This document shows positions 40,590 to 49,559 of a DNA stretch of 64,000 nucleotides, one piece after another. The notes below the pieces were generated by a model that saw only the letters and a list, made by a program, of their open reading frames with translations, ran no database searches and was not told the DNA's origin. The stretch is taken from positions 496,001-560,000 of the forward strand of contig NZ_AXBA01000001.1 of the NCBI RefSeq assembly GCF_000473085.1, read 5' to 3'. This stretch comes from Azorhizobium doebereinerae UFLA1-100. Its GTDB lineage: Bacteria > Pseudomonadota > Alphaproteobacteria > Rhizobiales > Xanthobacteraceae. The translations under genes were made by a program, and so were the position numbers. Each line of letters starts with the position of its first letter. Within the stretch, counting starts at the first letter, position 1.

Positions 40590-41729
40590 TCAGCCCGCCT
40601 TCGCCGCCGCCTGCGCGAAGCGGGCGATAGAGAAAGGCGCGATGGGCAGGGCGCTGGTGCCGGTGGCGATCAGGTCCGCCAGGATGGCGCCGACGATGGG
40701 GCCGAGCTGGAAGCCGTGGGCGGAAAAGCCGAAGGCGTGGTAGGCGGCCTCCGACGCAATGCTGGGGCCGATCACCGGCAGATCGTCCGGCATGCGCGCC
40801 TCGATACCGGCCCAGGCGCGCATGATCTGCGCCCCGGCCATGATGGGGAAGATCTCCGCCGCCGTGCGGGCGTTGAAGGCCAGCTTGGCGAAATCCAGCG
40901 CCGTGGCGTTGCGGTCGCGCTCCGCCACGCCCCGGTGCCCGCCGCCGATCAGCACCGTGCCGTTGGCGAATTGCTTGAACGACAAAGGCCGCGCGGTGGC
41001 GCCCACCACCGGGGTGACGAAGGCCGGCATGCGGGCGGTGATCATCAGCATGGGGGCGATCACCTCCAGCGGCACCGGCTCGCCCAGCGCCGCCGCGATG
41101 CGGTCGGCCCAGGCGCCCGCCGCGTTCACCAGCACCGGCGCCTCGTGCACCTGATCGCCCACCGGCACCCGCCACAGCCCGCCCGCCCGCACCGGCGGCC
41201 CGGCGGGCGCGCCTTCCAGAAAGCGGGCGCCGGCGCGGATGGCGGCATTGCGGAAGGCGAGCACGGTGCGGTAGGGCAGCGCCGCCCCGTCCGCCCGCGA
41301 GACGATGCCGCCCACGCAATGGGGCGCCACCGCCGGCAGCAGGCGGCGCAATTCGTCCGCGCCGATCAGTTCCTCATGGGTGAAGCCCAGATCGTTGAGC
41401 TTGGCCACCCGCGCGGCGAGCACCGCGAGGTCCGCCGCGCTCTCGGCCACCTTCACCTGGCCGTGGCTCTCGAAGCCGCAATCGTCGTCCACCAGATCGC
41501 CGATGGCGTGCCACAGCGCCATGGCGGCCACCGACAGCGGCACCTCCGGGAAGGCGCGGCCCAGCCGGCGCACGCCGCCCGCATTCACGCCGGAGGCATG
41601 GCGCCCGGCGTGGTCCTTCTCGATCACCAGCGCCTTGATCCCCCGCCGGGCGAGGTGCAGCGCCGTCGAGCAGCCGTGCAGCCCGCCGCCGATGACGAGC
41701 ACGTCCGGGCGGGCGGGTGCGATGGCCAT
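40590..41729 (-). CDS. FAD-dependent amino acid/opine oxidoreductase, DadA/glycine oxidase type
   Basis: A 379-residue DAO-family flavoenzyme. The FAD motif is 'VLVIGGGLHGCSTALHLARR' (residues 10-29), with 'ALVIEKDHAGRHASGVNAGG' after it and the C-terminal 'MPDDLPVIGPSIASEAAYHA' that closes over the flavin. It is the last gene of an eight-gene operon and starts one base after the stop of the preceding gene. Such subunits oxidise secondary amines (D-amino acids, opines, sarcosine, hydroxyproline). A second paralogue of the same fold lies upstream in the operon, so the substrate probably undergoes two oxidations or two related substrates are used. Confidence 0.88.
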   Translation of the reverse strand: MAIAPARPDVLVIGGGLHGCSTALHLARRGIKALVIEKDHAGRHASGVNAGGVRRLGRAFPEVPLSVAAMALWHAIGDLVDDDCGFESHGQVKVAESAADLAVLAARVAKLNDLGFTHEELIGADELRRLLPAVAPHCVGGIVSRADGAALPYRTVLAFRNAAIRAGARFLEGAPAGPPVRAGGLWRVPVGDQVHEAPVLVNAAGAWADRIAAALGEPVPLEVIAPMLMITARMPAFVTPVVGATARPLSFKQFANGTVLIGGGHRGVAERDRNATALDFAKLAFNARTAAEIFPIMAGAQIMRAWAGIEARMPDDLPVIGPSIASEAAYHAFGFSAHGFQLGPIVGAILADLIATGTSALPIAPFSIARFAQAAAKAG

Positions 41730-41730
41730 C

Positions 41731-43203
41731 TCAGCCCCGCTCCACCGATTTCATCGCGCTCTCGTCCTTGGGCAGGGAAGCGAGCTCGGCCACGGAGATG
41801 GGCTTCACCGGCGCGCGCAGCCGGTAATAGCCGATCTCCGCCGGGGTCACGCCCTGCGCCTCAGCCATCAGCTCGCTGATGGTGAGCCCGCACATGCGGC
41901 CCTGGCACGGCCCCATGCCGGTGCGCAGGAAGGATTTCAGCTGGTTCGGCCCGGCGCAGCCCAGCGCCACCGTCTCGGTGACCTGGCGCGCGGTGACTTC
42001 CTCGCAGCGGCAGGCGATGGTGTCGGGCGCCGGGCGGCGGAAGCCGTCGGCGGGCCGGTACAGCCGGTCGAGGAAGGCCCGGCCGCGCAGCGCCTTATGG
42101 AGCGCCGCTTCAACCTGCGGCCGCTGCGCCAGCACCGGGGCACCCGGCTTCAGCGCCGCGATGGCCGCGAGCGCCGCGAGCCGGCCGCGCTCCGCCGCGC
42201 CCAGCGCGCCGCCGATGCCGGCGCCGTCGCCGGCCACGGCGAGGCCGGCGACCGGGCTGGTGCCCGCCGCGTCCACATCCGGCCGGAAGCACAGCTGCTC
42301 GGCATCCCACACCAAGGGGATGCCGGCGGCATTGGCGAGGTTCACGTTGGGCACCACGCCCTGGTGCAGCAGCAGGGTGTCCAGTTCGATCCGCCCGCTC
42401 TCGCCCCCGGCGGTGGCGTAGCGCACGGCGGTGACGCTCTCGTCGCCCTCCGCCGCCAGCGTGGTGACGCCGGAGATGATGCGCACGGCGGCGCGCACCT
42501 TGCGCAGCAGGGCGAGGCCCTTGCGGAAATAGGGCGAGGTGAGGAAGCCGAAGGCCTCCGGCAACGCCGCCCGCCAGTTCTCCCGCGCCGTGGTGTCGAG
42601 GATCGCCTCCAGGCGGACCCCGGCTTCCAGATATTGCGCCGCCAGCAGCCACAAGAGCGGGCCGCAGCCGGCCAGGACGATGCGGCCCTCGGGCACGAGG
42701 CCGGAGGACTTCAGCAGGGTCTGCGCCCCGCCGGCGGTCATCACGCCGGGCAGCGTCCAGCCGGGGATGGGCATGGGCCGCTCCAGCGCGCCGGTGGCGA
42801 GGATGACGCGGCGGGCCTGCACGAGGTGCGCCTGCCCGCCCACCGAGACGCCGAGCTCCAGCTCGCGCGACAGCGACCAGACGGTGGCGCCGGGCACATA
42901 GGTAGCCCCGCTCGCCAGCATCTCCCGCGCCAAGGCGGCGCCGGACCAGTAGTCGGGGCCGAGCACCCGGCCCTCGCCCAGCGGGCTGGTGGTGATGGCG
43001 CGGTAGACCTGCCCGCCGGGGCCGGCGTTCTCGTCCAGCAGCAGGACCGACAGGCCGGCGCTGGCGGCGAGGGTCGCGGCCGCGAGGCCGGCCGGTCCCG
43101 CGCCGACCACCGCGAGATCGACCGCCTTCGGGAGGTCGCGGGCTTTGGTGTCGGATTTCGTGTCGTAAGACACGGTGTCCGAAGTGGGGAATTGCGCGGT
43201 CAT
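41731..43203 (-). CDS. FAD/NAD(P)-binding oxidoreductase with BFD-like [2Fe-2S] domain (HcnB/OoxA type)
   Basis: A 490-residue subunit. The N-terminal flavin fold begins 'VDLAVVGAGPAGLAAATLAA' near residue 28; a second Rossmann motif is 'EGRIVLAGCGPLLWLLAAQY'. The C-terminus has a BFD-like iron-sulfur motif, 'IACRCEEVTARQV' and 'GPCQGRMCGLTI'. This is the layout of the alpha subunits of opine oxidases, D-hydroxyproline dehydrogenase and hydrogen cyanide synthase. The ATG at 43203 overlaps the stop of the small iron-sulfur subunit. Longer upstream frame is not used because it lies within that gene. Confidence 0.9.
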   Translation of the reverse strand: MTAQFPTSDTVSYDTKSDTKARDLPKAVDLAVVGAGPAGLAAATLAASAGLSVLLLDENAGPGGQVYRAITTSPLGEGRVLGPDYWSGAALAREMLASGATYVPGATVWSLSRELELGVSVGGQAHLVQARRVILATGALERPMPIPGWTLPGVMTAGGAQTLLKSSGLVPEGRIVLAGCGPLLWLLAAQYLEAGVRLEAILDTTARENWRAALPEAFGFLTSPYFRKGLALLRKVRAAVRIISGVTTLAAEGDESVTAVRYATAGGESGRIELDTLLLHQGVVPNVNLANAAGIPLVWDAEQLCFRPDVDAAGTSPVAGLAVAGDGAGIGGALGAAERGRLAALAAIAALKPGAPVLAQRPQVEAALHKALRGRAFLDRLYRPADGFRRPAPDTIACRCEEVTARQVTETVALGCAGPNQLKSFLRTGMGPCQGRMCGLTISELMAEAQGVTPAEIGYYRLRAPVKPISVAELASLPKDESAMKSVERG

Positions 43204-43496
43204 CGACCTATCTCCCGCTTTCCGCGCTGGGTCTCCACCCGCATCCCTTCGGCCACCTGGACGAGGCAGCCCTGCCGGTTGCCCTGCCCGTCCACCACCA
43301 CCAGGCAGTCGAAGCAGACCCCCATCAGGCAGTAGGGCGCCCGGGGGGCCCCGGTCACCGGGGTGGTGCGGCAATGCTCGATGCCGGCCGCCAGCAGGGC
43401 CGCCGCCACCGTGTCGCCGGCCCTTGCCAGCACTGGATTTCCATCCACCGTCAGGTGGACGCTGGCACCGCTCGCCTCAGGCAGCCGCCGGAACAT
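43200..43496 (-). CDS. Small (2Fe-2S)-binding subunit, HcnA/OoxC type
   Basis: A 98-residue ferredoxin-like subunit with cysteines in 'HCRTTPVTGAPRAPYCLMGV', 'CFDCLVVVDG' and 'NRQGCLVQVAEGM', the complete set for a plant-type [2Fe-2S] cluster. Proteins of this size pair with an HcnB-like and an HcnC-like subunit, both encoded next to it. The Met at 43496 gives the usual length; the gene overlaps its upstream neighbour by 20 bases and its downstream neighbour by 4. Confidence 0.9.
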   Translation of the reverse strand: MFRRLPEASGASVHLTVDGNPVLARAGDTVAAALLAAGIEHCRTTPVTGAPRAPYCLMGVCFDCLVVVDGQGNRQGCLVQVAEGMRVETQRGKREIGR

Positions 43497-44607
43497 GGAA
43501 CCTCCGCGCACTGAACACCTCGAACTCTTCCGCGGGCAGCCGTCCGGCGGCGATCGCCGGGGCCACGACGAACGCATGGGTGGCGGCCAGCGTCACCCCG
43601 CTGTGGCAGGTGGCGACGAACGCGCCGGGGCAGCTAACCGACTGGTCATAAATGGGAAAACCATCCTTGGTCATGACCCGCAGAGCGGCCCAGGTGCGCA
43701 CCACGTTGAGCCCGCCGAGGCGGGGGAACATGCGCACCGCCCGGTCGGCGATGGAGGAGACGATGGGCAGGCCGACGGTCGGGTCGGGCCCTGCTTCCTC
43801 CACGGAATCGCCAAGCATCACAGTGCCTTCGTCGGTCTGACGCACGGTGACGACGGGGTAGCGCAGGAACGGCTGGGTGCGCTCGGTCACCACCACCTGC
43901 CCGCGCTGCGGCCGCACCGGCACGTCGAGCCCGACCATGGGGCCGAGCCGGGCGTTGCCGTTGCCCGCCGCCAGCACCACCTTGCCGGCGCGGACCTCGC
44001 CCCTGGGGGTGGCGACGCGGAACGCCCCGGCCTCATAGGCCACCTGCTCGGCCGGGTGGTTGGGCAGGTAGCGCACCCCCGCCCGCTCCATGGCGGTGTG
44101 CAAAGCGCGGAACAGGCGCAGCGAGTTCACATGCCCGTCGAGCGGGCAATAGCTGGCGCCGACCACCTGCGGGCCGATCTCCGGCAGCATCGCCTTGACC
44201 CGCGAATGATCCATGATCTCATAGTCATAGCTGTGCATGCGCGGCTGGTTGTGCAGCCGCTGGAGCAGGCCCTTGCGCTTCTCCAGCTCCGCCTCGGACA
44301 GCGCCAGATGGAAGCCGCCGGGCTGCTCCAGGCACAGGTCGAGGCCGGTATCGGCCTTCAGCATCGCCGCCAGCTGCGGCCACAGGCCGGCGCCGCGCAC
44401 GGTCCAGCCGGCATATTCGGGCATGCCCATGCCCTTGGACTGCACCCACACCAGCGCGAAGTTGCCGCGCGAGGCCCGCAAGGCGATGTCGCCCTCGTCC
44501 AGCACCGCCACCCGCGTCCCGCCCTTGGCGAGGCCGTAGGCGATCGAGGCGCCCACCAGCCCGCCGCCGATGACGGCGACGTCATATGTCTGCGACGGCG
44601 CGCTCAT
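43477..44607 (-). CDS. FAD-dependent oxidoreductase, HcnC/OoxB type
   Basis: A 376-residue DAO-family subunit. FAD motif 'YDVAVIGGGLVGASIAYGLA' (residues 8-27), 'LDEGDIALRASRGNFALVWV', and the C-terminal 'DGFPIYDQ' flavin-contact region. It is the catalytic beta subunit expected beside the small [2Fe-2S] and HcnB-type subunits. The Met at 44607 overlaps the permease stop by four bases. Frame open further upstream runs through the permease gene and is rejected. Substrate probably a secondary amine delivered by the importer in the same operon. Confidence 0.9.
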   Translation of the reverse strand: MSAPSQTYDVAVIGGGLVGASIAYGLAKGGTRVAVLDEGDIALRASRGNFALVWVQSKGMGMPEYAGWTVRGAGLWPQLAAMLKADTGLDLCLEQPGGFHLALSEAELEKRKGLLQRLHNQPRMHSYDYEIMDHSRVKAMLPEIGPQVVGASYCPLDGHVNSLRLFRALHTAMERAGVRYLPNHPAEQVAYEAGAFRVATPRGEVRAGKVVLAAGNGNARLGPMVGLDVPVRPQRGQVVVTERTQPFLRYPVVTVRQTDEGTVMLGDSVEEAGPDPTVGLPIVSSIADRAVRMFPRLGGLNVVRTWAALRVMTKDGFPIYDQSVSCPGAFVATCHSGVTLAATHAFVVAPAIAAGRLPAEEFEVFSARRFHVPAAA

Positions 44608-45410
44608 GACCGCCCGCCCCCCTCGCCCGCCAGCAGCCGCTCCAGGCCGAACAGCTTCTCGATCAGCGCCATGACCACCACGGTCAGCGCGATCACCACC
44701 GCCGAGACCGAGGTCACCAGCGGGTCGATATTGTCCTGGATGTACAGGAACATGCGCACCGGCAGCGTGGTCGCCCCCGGCGCGGCGATGAACACCGTCA
44801 TCGTCACCTCGTCGAAACTGTTGATGAAAGCGAGCACCAGGCCGGACACCACGCCCGGCAGGATCAGCGGCAGCGTCACCCGCCGGAACAGCGTGGCCCC
44901 CGAGGCGCCGAGCGAGACCGCCGCCTGCTCCAGGGAGCGGTCGAGCCCGGTGGCGGTGGAGAGCGTGAGGCGGAAGGCGAAGGGCAGCACGATCACCACA
45001 TGGGCGAGCACCAGGCTGACCATGCTTCCGCCCACCCCGATCTGGGTGAAGAAGCGCAGGAAGGCGACGCCCAGCACCACATGGGGGATCATCAGCGGCG
45101 ACAGGATGAAGGCGGAGACCGCCTCCCGGCCCGGAAAGCGGTGGCGCGCCACCGCCAGCGCCGCCGGCACCGATACCCCCACCGCGATCACCGACGACAG
45201 CGCCGCCAGCCACAGCGAATCCCGGAACGCCGAGACGAATTCCGGATAGCCCGCGATGGCCTTGAACCAGCGCAGCGACAGCCCGTTGGTGGGCAGCGAG
45301 AGGAAGCCCTCCGGCGTGAAGGCCACCACGCAGACGATGACGATGGGCGCCAGCATGAACAGCATGACCAGCGCGTGGAACAGGAGCGCGAGAGGACCGT
45401 TCCGGCTCAT
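44604..45410 (-). CDS. ABC transporter permease, PotC type
   Basis: A 268-residue inner-membrane permease with six hydrophobic segments; the EAA loop reads 'EQAAVSLGASGATLFRRVTL' near residue 168-187, and the C-terminal half includes 'INSFDEVTMTVFIAAPGATT', typical of PotC/spermidine-type permeases. It overlaps the PotB-type gene and the oxidoreductase gene by four bases each, placing import and oxidation in one coupled unit. Confidence 0.93.
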   Translation of the reverse strand: MSRNGPLALLFHALVMLFMLAPIVIVCVVAFTPEGFLSLPTNGLSLRWFKAIAGYPEFVSAFRDSLWLAALSSVIAVGVSVPAALAVARHRFPGREAVSAFILSPLMIPHVVLGVAFLRFFTQIGVGGSMVSLVLAHVVIVLPFAFRLTLSTATGLDRSLEQAAVSLGASGATLFRRVTLPLILPGVVSGLVLAFINSFDEVTMTVFIAAPGATTLPVRMFLYIQDNIDPLVTSVSAVVIALTVVVMALIEKLFGLERLLAGEGGGRS

Positions 45411-46303
45411 TGGAACACCTTGGAATAGTGCCGTTCCACCAATGCGTTGCAGCCGATGACGATGGCCGCGATGGCGACCAGCAGCAGCAGCGCGACCGCG
45501 GCGCCCAGCGGCCAGTTCAGGGTGTTGAGGAATTCGTCATAGGCCAGGGTCGCGGCCACCTTGAGCCGCCGCCCGCCGATGATCGCCGGGGTGGCGAAGG
45601 CGCTGGCGGACAAAGCGAAGACGATGATGGCGCCGGACAGGATGCCGGGCATCACCTGCGGCAGCACGATGCGGGTAAGGACGGTGAATTGCGAGGCGCC
45701 GAGCGAGGCGGCGGCATTCTCCGCCCGCGGGTCCAGGCGCTGGAGCACCGCCCAGACGGAGAGCACCATGAACGGCACCATCACATGGGTGAGCGCCACC
45801 ATGACCCCGCCCTCGGTGAACATGAAGGGGATGGGCTGGGACAGAATGCCCAGATCCATCAATGCCTTGTTCACCACGCCGTTGCGCCCGCCGAACAGCA
45901 GCGCCCAGCCGAGCGTGCGCGCCACCACGGAGATCAGCAGCGGCCCCAGCGTGACCACCAGGAAGATGCCCTTCCAGGGCGCCCGCATGCGATGGATGAT
46001 ATAGGCCTCGGGCGCGCCGATGAGGCAGCAGGCCAGCGTCACCACCCCGGCGATGCGGAAGGTGCGCAGAAACATCTCGGCATAATAGGGATCGCCGGCG
46101 ATCTCCGCCCAGTTCTCCAGCGCATAGCCGGCCGAAATGCCGGTGGAGCTGGAGAAGCTGTGGAACGACAGCAGCGCGGTCAGCGCCAGCGGCACCAGCA
46201 CCACGCCCACCACCAGCAGCATGGCCGGCAGCAGCATCAGCGCCGGCGCCAGCCAGCCGGGCATGCCGGCGCGGCGCGGGGCGGTGTCGGCCAGCGCGCT
46301 CAT
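45407..46303 (-). CDS. ABC transporter permease, PotB type
   Basis: A 298-residue permease. The first membrane segment is at about residues 17-40 ('LAPALMLLPAMLLVVGVVLV'), followed by 'NWAEIAGDPYYAEMFLRTFR' and the EAA loop 'ENAAASLGASQFTVLTRIVL'. Size and order match PotB/spermidine-type permeases. The Met at 46303 overlaps the ATPase stop (ATGA on the minus strand), which favours it over a start further upstream. Confidence 0.92.
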   Translation of the reverse strand: MSALADTAPRRAGMPGWLAPALMLLPAMLLVVGVVLVPLALTALLSFHSFSSSTGISAGYALENWAEIAGDPYYAEMFLRTFRIAGVVTLACCLIGAPEAYIIHRMRAPWKGIFLVVTLGPLLISVVARTLGWALLFGGRNGVVNKALMDLGILSQPIPFMFTEGGVMVALTHVMVPFMVLSVWAVLQRLDPRAENAAASLGASQFTVLTRIVLPQVMPGILSGAIIVFALSASAFATPAIIGGRRLKVAATLAYDEFLNTLNWPLGAAVALLLLVAIAAIVIGCNALVERHYSKVFQ

Positions 46304-47403
46304 GCGCCGGCCCCCGACAGCGGCCGGAGCGCCGCGTCGTCGGCGCGCCACGTGAGGTGGACGCTCTCCCCCTCGCCCGGCTGCGCGGCGCCGTCATTCT
46401 GGCAGACGATGGTGGCGACACCCGCCGGCGTTTCGCCGATGAACAGCCAATAGGTGCCCTGGAACACGCGGGAGACGATGCGGCAGGCCAGGCCCTCATC
46501 CGCAAAGGCGATCTTCTCCGGCCGCACCGTCAGGAGCACGTGCCCGGCGCCGGCCAGATGCGGCGGACAGGGGCAGCGCACGGTGCCGAGCACCGCAGCG
46601 GCGCCGTCCGCGCCGCGCTCCACCAGCGCCTCGAACACGTTGGTCTTGCCCAGGAACGAGGCGACGAACGGGGTCGCGGGGCGCTCATAGACGTCCTGCG
46701 GGCGGCCGATCTGCTCCACCTTTCCGGCATTCATCACCACGATGCGGTCGGACAGCGCCATGGCCTCGTGCTGGTCGTGGGTGACGAGGATGGTGGTGGT
46801 GCCGATGCGGCGCTGGATCTGGCGCAGCTCGATCTGCATCTCCTCGCGCAGCTTGGCGTCGAGATTGGACAAGGGCTCGTCCAGCAGCAGGATGCGCGGC
46901 TGGATCACCAGCGCGCGGGCCAGCGCCACGCGCTGCTGCTGGCCACCGGACATGCGGCGGGGATAGCGCTCGGCCAGCGCGGAAAGGCCCACCAGCGCCA
47001 GCGCGTCGGTGACCCGGCGCGCCCGCTCCGCCTTGGGCACGCGCTGCATCTCCAGGCCGAAGGCGACGTTCTCCGCCGCCGTCATGTGGGGAAACAGCGC
47101 ATAGCTCTGGAACACGATGCCGAGGCCCCGCCTGGCGGGCTTCACCGCCACGAGGTCGCGCCCCTCCAGGCGGATCGCCCCGCCGCTCGGCTCGGTGAAG
47201 CCGGCGATCATCTGCAGCGTCGTGGTCTTGCCGCAGCCGGAGGGACCGAGGAGGGAGATGAACTCCCCCTGGGCCACGCCGAGCGTCAGCGCATCCACCG
47301 CCACATGGTCGGCATAGCGCTTGCTCAGGCCGTCGAGGGCGAGGAAGGCCGGCGCCGGGTCGGTCATGGGGGCGATGCCGCTGGTGCTGGAACGCGCGAG
47401 CAT
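46300..47403 (-). CDS. ABC transporter ATP-binding protein, PotA type
   Basis: A 367-residue ATPase with the C-terminal TOBE domain of polyamine/opine/iron importers. Walker A 'GPSGCGKTTTLQMI', Q-loop 'IVFQSYALFPHMT', signature 'MSGGQQQRVALARAL', Walker B 'ILLLDEPLSNLD' and H-loop 'LVTHDQHEAMA' are all present. TOBE-like sequence follows ('LLTVRPEKIAFADEGLACRI'). The first 12 residues before 'MTDPAPAFLALDGL' may not be part of the protein; the Met 13 codons in is an alternative start. One base overlaps the binding protein gene. Confidence 0.93.
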   Translation of the reverse strand: MLARSSTSGIAPMTDPAPAFLALDGLSKRYADHVAVDALTLGVAQGEFISLLGPSGCGKTTTLQMIAGFTEPSGGAIRLEGRDLVAVKPARRGLGIVFQSYALFPHMTAAENVAFGLEMQRVPKAERARRVTDALALVGLSALAERYPRRMSGGQQQRVALARALVIQPRILLLDEPLSNLDAKLREEMQIELRQIQRRIGTTTILVTHDQHEAMALSDRIVVMNAGKVEQIGRPQDVYERPATPFVASFLGKTNVFEALVERGADGAAAVLGTVRCPCPPHLAGAGHVLLTVRPEKIAFADEGLACRIVSRVFQGTYWLFIGETPAGVATIVCQNDGAAQPGEGESVHLTWRADDAALRPLSGAGA

Positions 47404-48449
47404 CAGCGCTCCACCTCACGGTTCCAGCGCTTGGTCCATTCGTCGATCTTGGGGTTGATGGCGTCCCAGTCGGCGACATAGAGCTTGGCCGCGCGCTCGC
47501 CGATCGGCGCCATGCGCAATGCCTCGGCATCCACCTTGGCGGTCTTGTTCACCGGGCCGTAGCCATATTCCTTGGCCAGGATGGCCTGGAACTCGGGCGC
47601 CACCATCGCCTTGACGAAGGCATTCGCCAGCGCGCCGTCGCCGCCCTTGGCCACCGGACAGGCGGAGGCGAGCAGCGCCACCGCGCCCTCCTTGGGATAG
47701 ACGAAATCCACCGGGAAGCCGGTGTTGGCGAAGGAGGCGACGCGGCCGGAGCCCCACACCGCGATCACCGCCTGCCCGCTCTGGAACAGCTCGGTCATCT
47801 TGCCCGGCGAGGGCTCATAGGCGAGCACGTTGGGATTGATGTCGCCCTTCATCACCTTGAAGCCGGGCTCGATGGCAGTCTCGCTGCCGCCGTTGATGCG
47901 GGCGAACTCCACCAGCGTGTAGAGGCCGTAGGTGTTGTTGATCGGCGGGATGACCAGCAGGCCCTTGTATTTGGGGTCCTTCAGGTCGTTCCAGGAGGTC
48001 GGCGGCGCCCAGCCTTTGTCCTTGAAATACTTGGTGTTGTACATCAGGCCGGTGGCGACGAGGCCGATGCCCACCGCCTTGTCGTCCTTGTAGCGGGCGG
48101 TGTCGAACAGGTCTGCCGTGGGCAGGCCCTGGATCGGCGCGCAGAAGCCGAGGTTGATGGCGCGATACATGGGGCCGTCGTCGAGAATGGCTACGTCGAT
48201 CTGCTGATTGCCTTTCTGCGCCTGGAGCTTGGCGAGCGTGTCGGTGGAATTGCCGGCGACATATTGCACCTTCACCCCGTGCGCCTTCTCGAAGGCCGGG
48301 ATGATCTCCTTGCGCATGGTCTGCTCGAAGGTGCCGCCGTAGCCGGCGACGTAGAAGGTCTGCTGCGCCATCGCCGGCGCGGCGAGACCGAAGGCGGAGG
48401 CCAGCAGGGCAAGGGACGCGGCACGCAATGAGATGGACAGGCGCATCAT
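47403..48449 (-). CDS. ABC transporter substrate-binding protein, PotD type
   Basis: A 348-residue periplasmic binding protein with a Sec signal peptide (hydrophobic residues 7-25, cleavage near 'PAMAQQ'). 'FYVAGYGGTFEQTMRKEIIP' and 'LDDGPMYRAINLGFCAPIQG' are typical of the family 1 polyamine/opine binders. It is the first gene of an eight-gene operon that ends in flavin dehydrogenase subunits, so the ligand is probably their substrate. A LysR-type gene is divergently placed about 145 bases away. Confidence 0.92.
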   Translation of the reverse strand: MMRLSISLRAASLALLASAFGLAAPAMAQQTFYVAGYGGTFEQTMRKEIIPAFEKAHGVKVQYVAGNSTDTLAKLQAQKGNQQIDVAILDDGPMYRAINLGFCAPIQGLPTADLFDTARYKDDKAVGIGLVATGLMYNTKYFKDKGWAPPTSWNDLKDPKYKGLLVIPPINNTYGLYTLVEFARINGGSETAIEPGFKVMKGDINPNVLAYEPSPGKMTELFQSGQAVIAVWGSGRVASFANTGFPVDFVYPKEGAVALLASACPVAKGGDGALANAFVKAMVAPEFQAILAKEYGYGPVNKTAKVDAEALRMAPIGERAAKLYVADWDAINPKIDEWTKRWNREVER

Positions 48450-48561
48450 GGGATCCCCTTGTCGCGACGATGGGCAACGAAACGTCTCGTGGAAGCGACG
48501 CGCTGTTCTGCCGTCTTTATGGGCGCGCCTCCAAAAGGGTCATACGGCGCGGCTTGGGCGT

Positions 48562-48573
48562 CAAATGCATTTG
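48562..48573. promoter_or_regulatory. Palindrome CAAATGCATTTG, candidate LysR operator
   Basis: A perfect 12-bp palindrome in the AT-richer 144-base gap between the PotD-type gene and the divergent LysR gene. Position is suitable for a shared operator controlling both. No firm -35/-10 pair was assigned. Confidence 0.4.
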
Positions 48574-48593
48574 GAATCATTCTTCATAACGAT

Positions 48594-49559
48594 ATGTTAT
48601 GGAGAACGGCATTTCCTTCGGAGCACGAGCCCTTGGCTTGGCTGAATCCACGGCAGATCGAGGCGTTCCGCGCCATCATGGTGGCCGGCACAGTGACCGA
48701 CGCGGCGGCGCTGATGGGCGTGACCCAACCCGCCGTCAGCCGCATGCTGCGCGATCTTCAGGCCGCCCTCGGCCTGCGGCTGCTGGAGCGGCACGGCACC
48801 AAGCTGGTGCCCACCAACGAGGGCCTCACCCTGTTCGCCGAGGTGGAGCGCTCCTTCGTCGGCCTGGAGCGGATCGCCCAGGTGGCGCACGAGGTGAAGG
48901 AGCGGCGGGCCGGCGTACTGCGCATCGCCTCCATGCCCGCGCTCATGAACGGCTTCCTGCCCCGCTTCGTCGGCGGCTTCCTGAAGGACAAGCCGCGCAT
49001 GGATCTGGCGCTGAGCGGCCTCGGCTCGCATCTGGTGCTGGAACAGGTCCTGTCGGGCGAATGCGACCTGGGCTTTGTCATGGGGCCGCTGGCGCACGCC
49101 GCCGTCGTCGCCCACCCCATGCCCACCGCCGCCATGGTCGCGGTCCTGCCGTCTGACCATCCGCTGGCGGCGAAGCACGAACTCAACGCCGCCGATCTCG
49201 AAGGGCAGGATTTCATCGCGCTGGAGCTGGGCGGCCTGTCCCGCATGCGGGTCGACCGCATGCTGGAGATGAACAATGTGCGCCCGGTGGTGCGGGCGGA
49301 AACGCGCCTCACCGGCATCGTCTGCGGCCTGGTCGCCTCCGGGCTCGGGATCAGCGTGTGCGATCCATTCACCGCCCATGAATTCAATGGGCGCGGCATC
49401 GCCATCCGCCGCTTCGAGCCGCGGGTGAATTTCGAGTTCGCGGCGGTCTACTCGGCCCAGCGGCGGTTTCCGGCGGTCGGCAAGGCCCTGCTCGACGCCT
49501 TCATCGCCCACACCACCGCCTTCATCGCGCAGACGGCCCCGCAGGCTGCGGACGTCTAG
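48594..49559 (+). CDS. LysR family transcriptional regulator (divergent from importer operon)
   Basis: A 321-residue LysR-type regulator: N-terminal winged helix-turn-helix ('GTVTDAAALMGVTQPAVSRM' and 'LERHGTKLVPTNEGLTLF'), then the two-lobed effector domain. The family normally begins a few residues before 'LNPRQIEAFRAIM'; the ATG at 48594 adds 13 residues, while a TTG at 48633 with GGAG nine bases upstream gives a more typical N-terminus. It likely controls the PotD-to-oxidoreductase operon transcribed away from it. Its stop codon overlaps that of the next, convergent LysR gene within a CTAG. Confidence 0.9.
   Translation: MLWRTAFPSEHEPLAWLNPRQIEAFRAIMVAGTVTDAAALMGVTQPAVSRMLRDLQAALGLRLLERHGTKLVPTNEGLTLFAEVERSFVGLERIAQVAHEVKERRAGVLRIASMPALMNGFLPRFVGGFLKDKPRMDLALSGLGSHLVLEQVLSGECDLGFVMGPLAHAAVVAHPMPTAAMVAVLPSDHPLAAKHELNAADLEGQDFIALELGGLSRMRVDRMLEMNNVRPVVRAETRLTGIVCGLVASGLGISVCDPFTAHEFNGRGIAIRRFEPRVNFEFAAVYSAQRRFPAVGKALLDAFIAHTTAFIAQTAPQAADV

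Noticed and set aside
40590-44607. Hydrogen cyanide synthase hcnABC
   Set aside because: Subunit types match, but the attached polyamine/opine-type importer and the extra DadA-like gene favour a catabolic dehydrogenase.
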